A DNA stretch of 64,000 nt from Brucella pituitosa (GTDB lineage Bacteria; Pseudomonadota; Alphaproteobacteria; Rhizobiales; Rhizobiaceae): NCBI RefSeq assembly GCF_003049685.1, contig NZ_PYSY02000001.1:1116001-1180000 (forward strand), read 5' to 3'. The position numbers were made by a program, and so were the translations under genes. Shown one piece after another: positions 57,501-64,000 of the stretch (positions within the stretch are counted from its first letter, which is position 1; each line of letters begins with the position of its first letter). The notes beneath the pieces were generated by a model. It was given only the letters and a program-made list of their open reading frames with translations. It was not told the DNA's origin and searched no databases.

Positions 57501-58472
57501 TCAGAAGCCTGTCGTGTTGGCGTAGTGCAGAGAGTTCTTTCCGATACATCCCTGTACGAGGCCAACCAGCCCGCCTAACGCCGTTGCGGATGAGACAAGC
57601 CCCTGACCGCCTCTGAAGGGTATGGACAGGACTGTACCCAGAAATTTAAGCGCACGGCCAGCAATCTTGAGCGGCAACTTTTTTAGCGTTTTGTTTGGAT
57701 TTTCGCGATAGCGGGCGCCGAACTCCGTGATGTTGTGATCGCGATTACGGCGATAATGATAACTCAGCGTCAGGCGGGACGAGGGCACCGTTTCATAGAC
57801 AATGGCATCACAAGCCCAGCCAGTTCTTGCACCCAGCGATTTTGCCTTAGCCCAAAGGTTCCAGTCTTCGCCGCCCGTCAGGCCAAAGTGGGAATCAAAC
57901 CGCAATCCTGTATTGCGGAAAAACTCCAGCTTCCCCATCCAGCTGCCTGTGGCAACCTTTATGGAATCTGCACGGCCTAGTTGACATTTACGGCGACATT
58001 TTCTTTCGGACTTGTAGCCGCTACGCTCAATACCCGACCAAACCAGCTTCTGCAGAAAGGTGAGCTTTTCATCAAAGGGCTTTGGCCTGACAGGCGAGCC
58101 GATGATGTCAAGATCAAGACGATCCCGCTCAGCGAGCAGAGTTATAAGCCAATCAGGTTCGACAAATTCGTCATCGTCCACATAGACAAGAAAATCGAAA
58201 CCATGTTCGATTGCGTGGTTAAGCGCACGATTACGCGCTGACGAAATGCCTAAGACGCCTTCGATAATGTAATCGATCTGATCTTCACGCATCTGTGCAC
58301 GGAAACCTTCAATGGTTTCATCAAGCGTTGGAGAGGCGTTATTTTCAACAATAAGAAATGTAATGGATGCGTTGTCTGGCTTCTTTATTGAAGCAAGCGA
58401 TGAAAAAAGATTGCAGAGCATCTTCGGTCTGCTGCGAGTGACGACGGAAACACATATACGCCGCTGTTGCAT
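57501..58472 (-). CDS. Family 2 glycosyltransferase, ExoM-like
   Basis: A 323-aa GT-A fold enzyme. It has the N-terminal CVSVVTRSRPKMLCNLFSSL region, the DXD-type metal site YVDDDEFVEPDW (about residues 96-107), and GGEDWNLWAKAKSLG, which carries the ED catalytic element. The similarity is to rhizobial ExoM-type polysaccharide glucosyltransferases; the acceptor is unknown. A basic Cys pair (KCRRKCQLG) and a hydrophobic C-terminus are present. The gene and its 5' flank look richer in A+T than neighbours, and it sits between the suf operon and a tRNA gene, which suggests acquisition. No ribosome-binding site is evident. Confidence 0.85.
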   Translation of the reverse strand: MQQRRICVSVVTRSRPKMLCNLFSSLASIKKPDNASITFLIVENNASPTLDETIEGFRAQMREDQIDYIIEGVLGISSARNRALNHAIEHGFDFLVYVDDDEFVEPDWLITLLAERDRLDLDIIGSPVRPKPFDEKLTFLQKLVWSGIERSGYKSERKCRRKCQLGRADSIKVATGSWMGKLEFFRNTGLRFDSHFGLTGGEDWNLWAKAKSLGARTGWACDAIVYETVPSSRLTLSYHYRRNRDHNITEFGARYRENPNKTLKKLPLKIAGRALKFLGTVLSIPFRGGQGLVSSATALGGLVGLVQGCIGKNSLHYANTTGF

Positions 58473-58654
58473 GATGTACTAAACCAAAAAAAGTTTATTT
58501 GAGATATTATGCATGCTTAATATGTATTTATTATGAATGCAATGGTTGCGAGAGGCAACATTACAACCCAGAGCAAGGGATTATAATCCCTTATTCTTGT
58601 AGGCAGATCAAATTTAGAAGGAAATAAAGTAAAGCGCTTGGTGTTATGCGCTAG

Positions 58655-58731
<77 letters not shown>

Positions 58732-58743
58732 AGCACAGGCGTG

Positions 58744-58771
58744 GAATTAGCATAATTTTCAGCCGTGTAAA
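58744..58771 (-). promoter_or_regulatory. Candidate promoter for tRNA-Thr
   Basis: Minus strand TTTACA (58766-58771), 16-nt spacer, TAATTC (58744-58749), 12 nt before the tRNA 5' end. Weak match. The rest of 58772-59024 is A+T-rich and shows no gene. Confidence 0.35.
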
Positions 58772-59024
58772 GCGAAAATTCACATTAGGTGGGTGATGGT
58801 AAGCAAGTTTTGCATATGATAGCCATCAAGCCTGTGGAAATTGCACGAGTGGATTGAATTTGACGTTTGAATCCCGGCGGACATAAATGCTGTTTCAATC
58901 GTCAAGTTCGATAAATTCACTCGATTCGTAAATTTACTCGTGGTCTTTTGATTCCGACATTTGCTCAAAGCCTATATTCAAGGGATGCAAATATCGGAAT
59001 CAGACCACAAGCTGGCGCATTGGA

Positions 59025-59807
59025 ATGAATGATATGGACGATAAATCCCTGGCGCTTCACTTTCTCTCATCGGGAACAGAAGAATCACTTGCGGCTCAGA
59101 AAGAGCTGGTGAAACGTTACGGACATGTTGCGGCTGAAGATGCAGATACCGTCGTGGCTCTCGGCGGTGATGGCACCATGCTGCAGGCTTTGCGCGATTT
59201 TATGAACAGCGGCATACCGGTATACGGCATGAACCGTGGCTCGGTCGGGTTCCTTATGAATGAATTCAGCGTGGAAGATTTGCCTGCACGCATTTATGCG
59301 GCGCAGAAAGAGACAATCCGTCCTCTGGAGATGATTGCTGAAACTGAACATGCGCCGCCGTTCAAGGCGCTCGCAATCAACGAAGTATCGCTTTTCAGGC
59401 AATCCTATCAGGCAGCGAAGGTTCGTATCACCATTGACGGCAAGGTGCGGCTTGAGGAGTTGGTTTGTGATGGGGTCATGGTTGCAACGCCCGCAGGATC
59501 AACCGCTTATAATCTGTCGGCACAGGGACCAATTCTGCCGCTTGAGGCTCCGCTACTGGCGTTGACACCCGTAAGCCCATTCCGGCCAAGGCGCTGGGGT
59601 GGGGCATTGTTGCCAAAACATGTGACCGTGCGAATGGATTTGCTGGAGACAGAAAAGCGACCGGTTAATGCTGTTGCTGACAATAACGAAGTCAAGTCAG
59701 TAAGGTCAGTCACCGTCCGCGAAGATCCGGACAGCCAGGTTGCCATCTTGTTTGATCAAAATCATTCTTGGGATGAGCGAATTCTAACAGAACAATTTAG
59801 ACATTAG
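59025..59807 (+). CDS. nadK: NAD kinase
   Basis: A 260-aa kinase making NADP from NAD. The GGDGTM motif (about residues 47-52) carries the catalytic Asp, followed by GMNRGSVGFLMNEF, the INEVSLFRQ site and CDGVMVATPAGSTAYNLSAQGPILP. Length and order match alphaproteobacterial NadK. The start ATG 59025 has no strong ribosome-binding site; ATG 59034 is also possible. Confidence 0.96.
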   Translation: MNDMDDKSLALHFLSSGTEESLAAQKELVKRYGHVAAEDADTVVALGGDGTMLQALRDFMNSGIPVYGMNRGSVGFLMNEFSVEDLPARIYAAQKETIRPLEMIAETEHAPPFKALAINEVSLFRQSYQAAKVRITIDGKVRLEELVCDGVMVATPAGSTAYNLSAQGPILPLEAPLLALTPVSPFRPRRWGGALLPKHVTVRMDLLETEKRPVNAVADNNEVKSVRSVTVREDPDSQVAILFDQNHSWDERILTEQFRH

Positions 59808-59933
59808 TTGGCTATAATTTTAGTAAAATCACGCATTAGTGTGGAGTGAAACACAATAAAACACAAATAAATAAGCGTTTTTATATTCTGTTGCGGTATT
59901 TTAGTTGACTTTTGCACGCTGTGGACGTAGGCG

Positions 59934-61514
59934 ATGCTGCAAGAAGACGCTTATTGCGTTGCAGACGCCTTTTCTGCCTTGGTTCCTGCGCCGGTTGACG
60001 CGGCTGCAATGACAGGATGGGTGGAATTCATTTCCAAAAAGAGAGCTGCGCCTCCATTGACGACATTTGCCGAACTCGGTCTTTCCCCGAAAGTGCTCGC
60101 TGCTGTTGAAGCTGCGGGATACACCGCGCCTACACCCATTCAGGCTGGTGCTATTCCACCTGCACTGGAGCGTCGAGATGTTCTTGGCATCGCTCAGACA
60201 GGCACGGGTAAGACTGCGTCTTTCGTTTTGCCGATGCTCCATCTTCTTGAAAAAGGCCGGGCACGTGCTCGTATGCCGCGCACGCTCATTCTTGAGCCGA
60301 CGCGCGAGCTGGCAGCTCAGGTAGAAGAAAATTTCGTAAAGTACGGCGTCAATCAGCGTCTTAACGTGGCATTGCTGATTGGCGGTGTTTCGTTTGAAGA
60401 GCAGGAGCGCAAGCTTGAGCGTGGCGCAGATGTGCTCATTGCAACGCCTGGTCGTCTTCTTGATCATTTCGAACGCGGTAAGCTGCTTTTGACCGGCGTT
60501 GAAATTCTCGTAATCGATGAGGCTGATCGCATGCTCGACATGGGGTTCATCCCCGACATCGAGCGTATTTGCAAGCTGATCCCATTCACGCGTCAGACCC
60601 TGTTTTTCTCGGCGACAATGCCGCCGGAAATTACCAAGCTGACCGAACAGTTTTTGCATTCGCCGACACGTATTGAAGTCGCCAAGGCGTCCTCGACTGC
60701 CAAGACAGTTACACAGCGTCTGGTAAAGTCGGGCAAGAAGGATTGGGATAAGCGCGCAGCGCTGCGTGATCTGATCCGTGCTGAAGGTGATACGCTCAAG
60801 AATGCTATCATTTTCTGCAACCGCAAGAAGGATGTATCCGAGCTTTTCCGCTCGTTGGTGCGTCATGAATTTGATGCTGGTGCGTTGCATGGCGATATGG
60901 ACCAGCGCGCGCGCATGACGATGCTGGCCAACTTCAAAGAAGGCAAGTTGAGGCTTCTGGTTGCTTCCGATGTTGCGGCGCGCGGCCTCGACATTCCGGA
61001 CGTAAGTCATGTGTTCAACTACGACATTCCGATCCATTCGGAAGACTATGTGCACCGTATCGGTCGTACAGGTCGTGCCGGACGTTCCGGTAAGGCGTTT
61101 ACGCTTGTTACGCCTTCAGACACGAAATATCTGACGGCAATCGAATCCATGATTGGCGAAAAGATTGAATGGCTTGACGGCGATCTTTCAACCTTGCCAG
61201 CATCCGACGAATCTGAAGATACGTCACGTAAGGGCAAGAATGCTCGTGGCAAAGGTAAAGATGCCAAGGGCAGATCGAAAGATAAGCAGAAGGTCGAGAC
61301 ACCTGTGATTGTTCAGGCAGATGAGCCGCAGCCAGTAATCAGTGAAATCAAAGAGCGTCGTGATGCGATCCGCTCGTCAAACGACGAGCGCCGTAATAAG
61401 CCACAGCACGATAACCACAAGCGTCGCCGTGATCGCGACGACGACGATGGTCCGGTTCCAGTTGGTTTTGGTAATGACATTCCAGCCTTTATGTTGATCC
61501 CGACTGGGGTCTGA
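59934..61514 (+). CDS. rhlE: DEAD-box RNA helicase, RhlE family
   Basis: A 526-aa ATP-dependent RNA helicase. Motifs in order: TPIQAGAIPPAL (Q), AQTGTGKT (I), PTRELAAQ (Ia), DEADRMLDMGF (II), SAT (III), and HRIGRTGRAGRSG (VI). About 110 C-terminal residues are basic and disordered (KGKNARGKGKDAKGRSK), as in RhlE proteins that act in cold or ribosome assembly. The 126-bp upstream gap is very A+T-rich. ATG 60009 is an alternative start. It ends at a shared terminator with the TfoX gene. Confidence 0.93.
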   Translation: MLQEDAYCVADAFSALVPAPVDAAAMTGWVEFISKKRAAPPLTTFAELGLSPKVLAAVEAAGYTAPTPIQAGAIPPALERRDVLGIAQTGTGKTASFVLPMLHLLEKGRARARMPRTLILEPTRELAAQVEENFVKYGVNQRLNVALLIGGVSFEEQERKLERGADVLIATPGRLLDHFERGKLLLTGVEILVIDEADRMLDMGFIPDIERICKLIPFTRQTLFFSATMPPEITKLTEQFLHSPTRIEVAKASSTAKTVTQRLVKSGKKDWDKRAALRDLIRAEGDTLKNAIIFCNRKKDVSELFRSLVRHEFDAGALHGDMDQRARMTMLANFKEGKLRLLVASDVAARGLDIPDVSHVFNYDIPIHSEDYVHRIGRTGRAGRSGKAFTLVTPSDTKYLTAIESMIGEKIEWLDGDLSTLPASDESEDTSRKGKNARGKGKDAKGRSKDKQKVETPVIVQADEPQPVISEIKERRDAIRSSNDERRNKPQHDNHKRRRDRDDDDGPVPVGFGNDIPAFMLIPTGV

Positions 61515-61534
61515 AATTAGGTTGTTGCAAATTG

Positions 61535-61573
61535 AAAACGCCGGTCTGGTTCAATCAGGCCGGCGTTTTATAT
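61535..61573. terminator. Bidirectional terminator after rhlE
   Basis: AAAACGCCGG (61535-61544) pairs with CCGGCGTTTT (61560-61569) with an inner pairing of TCTG and CAGG flanks. It lies between convergent genes. Confidence 0.85.
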
Positions 61574-61618
61574 TTTCGATGTGAATAATTGGGTGAGAGC
61601 GCTCTGTCAGAGCCGTTC

Positions 61619-61957
61619 TTATGACTTCGCTTTAACAGGAGTAGCCCTAAGACTCGCGACGAATGCCAGCCGCGCCCAATCAGTCATGATTTCAGGGTCG
61701 TCATAAGCCTCGTCCGGCACACTCCAGTAAGGCATGGCGACAGGCTTGCCACTCTTCCGACTATCGTAAGCCCATTGTCTGGAACCGGCTTCGATGAAGG
61801 CAGGTGCCGTCTGGGAATCAGCTTTCAACAACAGCTCGTCCTGAACAACGAGCGCTATTATCAATCCCTGATGATAGATACCCTTGCCGCCAAACATGCG
61901 ACGAATGCTGATCGCCCCCAATCCTTCAAACAGGTCACGTAAGGTTTGATCGTCCAT
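61619..61957 (-). CDS. TfoX/Sxy N-terminal domain protein
   Basis: A 112-aa protein consisting only of the TfoX_N domain (ISIRRMFGGKGIYHQGLIIALV, KPVAMPYWSVPDEAYDDPE). In gammaproteobacteria Sxy/TfoX with an added C-terminal domain activates competence genes; the short alphaproteobacterial form has no known role. It lies 17 nt downstream of sufA on the same strand and is probably co-transcribed with it. Confidence 0.85.
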   Translation of the reverse strand: MDDQTLRDLFEGLGAISIRRMFGGKGIYHQGLIIALVVQDELLLKADSQTAPAFIEAGSRQWAYDSRKSGKPVAMPYWSVPDEAYDDPEIMTDWARLAFVASLRATPVKAKS

Positions 61958-61974
61958 TTTTGGAACCCGGGTAT

Positions 61975-62355
61975 TTAAGCTGCGCCCTGCATCTGACGAA
62001 GGCTTTCCGGGGACGCTGCGGTCAGCTCAACAGATTCACCGCAACCACAAGCGGATGTCTGGTTGGGATTGTTGAAGACAAATCCGGTGCGTAGCGTAGT
62101 TACTTCGAAGTCCATTTGTGTGCCAAGCAGGAATAGAACAGCTTCAGGTGCGATATAAACCTTTGCGCCATCTTTTTCGACGGAGTCATCGCCGGCTTTC
62201 GGCTCAGTCACGAGATCAATCGTATATTCCATGCCAGCGCAGCCACCTTTTTTCACGCCGACGCGAATGCCGAGCGCACCGTCGCGCGACGCCATGATTT
62301 CACTAACGCGAGCTGCTGCTGCATCGGTAAGCGTCAAGACTGAGAAACGGCCCAT
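61975..62355 (-). CDS. sufA: Iron-sulfur cluster carrier SufA/IscA
   Basis: A 126-aa A-type carrier. The three cluster ligands are Cys39 (GGCAGMEY) and Cys103/Cys105 (CGCGES), all intact. It passes clusters from SufBCD to apo-proteins. In related genomes sufA follows sufT directly; here it is on the opposite strand, about 4.5 kb away, with four other genes and a tRNA between. It starts at ATG 62355. Confidence 0.95.
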   Translation of the reverse strand: MGRFSVLTLTDAAAARVSEIMASRDGALGIRVGVKKGGCAGMEYTIDLVTEPKAGDDSVEKDGAKVYIAPEAVLFLLGTQMDFEVTTLRTGFVFNNPNQTSACGCGESVELTAASPESLRQMQGAA

Positions 62356-62566
62356 TTTTCATCTCTTCCGGTGTTATGCTGGTCTGCAACTGGAGAATCA
62401 TCCAGTCTGTTCGAAGCAATGCGCTTTTCTGCGGGATTGCCACGTTTTCACTATAGGTAGTGTTGTAACATCATTACTGCAAGACACCAAATCGGGAGCA
62501 TAGCCACAACGAGCGTGCATACCTTAGTGCTCTGCAAACAAAGAATTGCTGGAAGAGGAGAAGCGA

Positions 62567-63193
62567 ATGTCGATTGAGCGCATGAAGCCTTTGATACTTG
62601 CTGGGGTCGCGGGCGTTTTCAGCACCCTGGTTCTGATGTCCGGTGTGCAAGCCCAGGAAGCGCCCAAGAAAGCTGCTCCGGCCCAAACTCAAGCGCAAAC
62701 TCAGAAGCAGGAAAAGCCTGTCGAACAAACCAAGCCGTCCGAACAAACTCAGGATGCTGGTGATGGCGTAACTGTTCCTGATTACCGCGATGACCGCTCG
62801 ACTCCGCAGGCGCTGATGGAATCTTATTACAATGCGATCAATCGCAAGGAATATGCTCGCGCTTACAGCTATTATTCGGAGGAGGGGCGGGAGCCTGATT
62901 TCAAGACATTTGCCAAGGGGTATGAGGGCACCAAGAGCGTAAAGGTTGCGGTCAGGAAGATCGATCCAGATCCGGGCGCAGGACAAATCTATTGGAGCCT
63001 TCCGATTGCAATCGAATCTGAAGGCGATGACGGCAAAAAGCAAGTGTTCACGGGCTGTTACACGATCCGTCTTACCAATCCTGGTATGCAGGAAGAGCCG
63101 CCTTATAAGCCAATGCAGATCATGACGGGCTCATTGACCAAGTCACCGCTGGCCATCGAAGAGAGTGTGCCGGAAAGCTGTGAGGCACCGTAA
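62567..63193 (+). CDS. Secreted protein of unknown function
   Basis: A 208-aa protein that I do not recognise. It has a signal peptide (LILAGVAGVFSTLVLMSGVQAQ), then a Gln/Lys/Thr/Pro-rich linker with QTQAQTQKQ-type repeats, and a globular part from about residue 70 (DRSTPQALMESYYNAINRKE). That opening suggests an NTF2/SnoaL-like fold, by pattern only. Two Cys lie at GCYTI and near the end (SCEAP). GAGGAGA precedes ATG 62567, fixing the start. It is divergent from sufA. Confidence 0.8.
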   Translation: MSIERMKPLILAGVAGVFSTLVLMSGVQAQEAPKKAAPAQTQAQTQKQEKPVEQTKPSEQTQDAGDGVTVPDYRDDRSTPQALMESYYNAINRKEYARAYSYYSEEGREPDFKTFAKGYEGTKSVKVAVRKIDPDPGAGQIYWSLPIAIESEGDDGKKQVFTGCYTIRLTNPGMQEEPPYKPMQIMTGSLTKSPLAIEESVPESCEAP

Positions 63194-63248
63194 CGAAAAT
63201 TCACGCTTGACCTTGTCACGATGGGAAGCTGCACAGTGGTGTCAGTTA

Positions 63249-63352
63249 AAGCATTTAAGCCAAAAGACCGAAGCATTTTCGTCTGAGCTAAATGCTTGAG
63301 ACAACGAAGTAGAGCGGTTCTGTATTCAATCCCAACGGGAACTGTTCACGAG
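63249..63352. repeat. Degenerate palindromic intergenic repeat upstream of the copZ-like gene
   Basis: AGCATTTAAGCC...GCTAAATGCTT pair imperfectly at 63249-63297, followed by AGAGCGGTTCTG...CGGGAACTG, a decayed relative of the 13718-13757 palindrome. Confidence 0.45.
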
Positions 63353-63367
63353 CAAGGAGTGAGTTGA

Positions 63368-63568
63368 ATGGTAATTTTTTCTGTACCGAAGATGAAATGC
63401 GGTGGTTGCGCTGATAGTGTCACGGGCGCTCTGCGGAAGCTCGATGAAAGGGCGACTGTTAATATTGATCTCGATAAGAAAGAGGTCAAGTTTGATGGCC
63501 GCGCGTCGCAGGATGAAGCGCTCAATGCTCTGTCTGCTGCCGGTTATCCCGCGACGATTGCGCAATAA
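63368..63568 (+). CDS. Heavy-metal-associated domain protein, CopZ-like
   Basis: A 66-aa metallochaperone of ferredoxin-like fold. The metal site MKCGGC (Cys11, Cys14) lies in the first loop, with the family pattern GALRKLDERATVNIDLDKKEV. It probably carries Cu(I) to a P-type ATPase, which is not in the window. GGAGTGAGTTGAATG gives the ribosome-binding site. A terminator follows at 63633. Confidence 0.9.
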   Translation: MVIFSVPKMKCGGCADSVTGALRKLDERATVNIDLDKKEVKFDGRASQDEALNALSAAGYPATIAQ

Positions 63569-63632
63569 TGTGATCGACATTGCCCGCGTTGTGATGATGC
63601 ACCGCTTGTAAGATATTTATCCAAAGCATAAT

Positions 63633-63660
63633 TGCCGGGCTGAAATGCCCGGCATTTTTT
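63633..63660 (+). terminator. Terminator after the copZ-like gene
   Basis: TGCCGGGC (63633-63640) pairs with GCCCGGCA (63647-63654), followed by TTTTTT. Confidence 0.9.
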
Positions 63661-63714
63661 GATCAGTTTCACAAGGGCGCAGATCGCGACGACTAAGTGT
63701 TGCAGTCAGGTCTG

Positions 63715-63762
63715 CAAATCTTGTGTTTGGAAAATCTTGTGTTTGGCAAATCTTGTGTTTGA
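63715..63762 (+). repeat. Three tandem 16-bp repeats
   Basis: CAAATCTTGTGTTTGG, AAAATCTTGTGTTTGG and CAAATCTTGTGTTTGA occur without spacing. They differ only at the first and last bases. The gap 63663-63932 also contains the palindrome TTTATGGTGTCCCATAAA (63805-63822). The array lies about 170 bp upstream of the next gene and may be a regulator-binding array or a slippage product. Confidence 0.75.
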
Positions 63763-63932
63763 TTGACTGGGAGGCCGATTTTTGCCACATCAACGGCAAA
63801 TCTCGTTTATGGTGTCCCATAAAGATAGTGAACCGCGATTGTTACGGATTTGCCGAACGATCCGGGCTCTGTTCGAAATGGGTGCCAGAAGGCATAATCA
63901 TCGCGTGATCGCGATATAGAAGGATGTAGGGC

Positions 63933-64000
63933 ATGGCTATGGCAGCCGATTTCCAGGATCTTCGCACGAAGATGGTCGATAACCAGATCCGTACCACGGA
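63933..64000 (+). CDS. Protein-L-isoaspartate methyltransferase-like protein (3' truncated by window end)
   Basis: The 22 codons present (MAMAADFQDLRTKMVDNQIR) match the start of the PCMT-like protein that commonly precedes the outer-membrane channel gene tolC/bepC in rhizobia. A GGATG-GGGC stretch precedes ATG 63933; ATG 63939 is possible. If right, this is a second pcm paralogue beside that at 9868. The family call is from a short fragment. Confidence 0.6.
   Translation, partial: MAMAADFQDLRTKMVDNQIRTT

Noticed and set aside
59901-61055. 384-codon open frame on the minus strand
   Set aside because: Antisense to rhlE, which has all helicase motifs; the antisense product has no domain.
63723-63908. 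61-codon open frame in the last gap
   Set aside because: It begins in the 16-bp tandem repeats, contains many Cys and Trp, and has no ribosome-binding site.

Overview
The window reads as core chromosome of an alphaproteobacterium of the order Hyphomicrobiales (Rhizobiales), most likely Brucellaceae (Brucella/Ochrobactrum group). This is inferred from a fused SecDF, the order nagZ-scpA-scpB-tatABC-serS-surE-pcm-nlpD, the suf operon layout, an NDUFA12 homologue, a DUF1127 gene and the palindromic intergenic repeats. No species can be proven from sequence alone. Coding density is high and I see no phage, insertion sequence, CRISPR array or origin.

Layout. 1-13 kb: a 5'-truncated SPOR cell-envelope protein, nagZ (cell-wall recycling), scpAB (condensin partners), tatABC (twin-arginine export), serS, and surE-pcm-nlpD in the order known from E. 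coli. 12-21 kb: a reverse-strand ATPase, then yajC-secDF followed by two homologues of mitochondrial complex I assembly factors (NDUFAF3-type and NDUFAF6-type), trmFO, a 48-aa DUF1127 gene followed by a small-RNA array, and a DUF2157/GDYXXLXY membrane pair. 21-33 kb: tRNA-Leu(UAG), tig, gatB, a GNAT enzyme, NDUFA12, a DUF2155 protein, then a reverse-strand run aat, accC, accB, aroQ, a DsbA-type oxidoreductase and an M48 protease. 32-43 kb: an aminotransferase, rne with a long structured leader, an AMIN-amidase, PBP1A, and prfB with its programmed +1 frameshift. 43-50 kb: a one-cysteine peroxiredoxin, a 1145-aa AsmA-like protein, tyrS, anmK and an alpha/beta hydrolase. 50-62.4 kb: the iron-sulfur locus (NifS-type desulfurase, sufB, sufC, sufD, sufS, sufT), with sufA separated and inverted about 4.5 kb away, past a glycosyltransferase, tRNA-Thr(UGU), NAD kinase, a DEAD-box helicase and a TfoX-domain protein. 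62.5-64 kb: a secreted protein of unknown role, a CopZ-like metallochaperone, and the first codons of a second isoaspartyl-methyltransferase-like gene behind a three-copy 16-bp tandem repeat.

The most striking non-coding structure is at 18.92-19.08 kb on the minus strand, directly after the DUF1127 stop codon. Four successive hairpins each present CCTCCTCCC in the loop and the last is followed by a T-rich tract. This looks like an array of 'cuckoo'-type (CcsR/alpha-r14-like) anti-Shine-Dalgarno small RNAs processed from the DUF1127 mRNA. Other points of note are an Irr/ICE-like box before sufB, composite palindromic repeats that sit inside the arms of terminator-like hairpins, and a group of complex I assembly homologues next to secDF.
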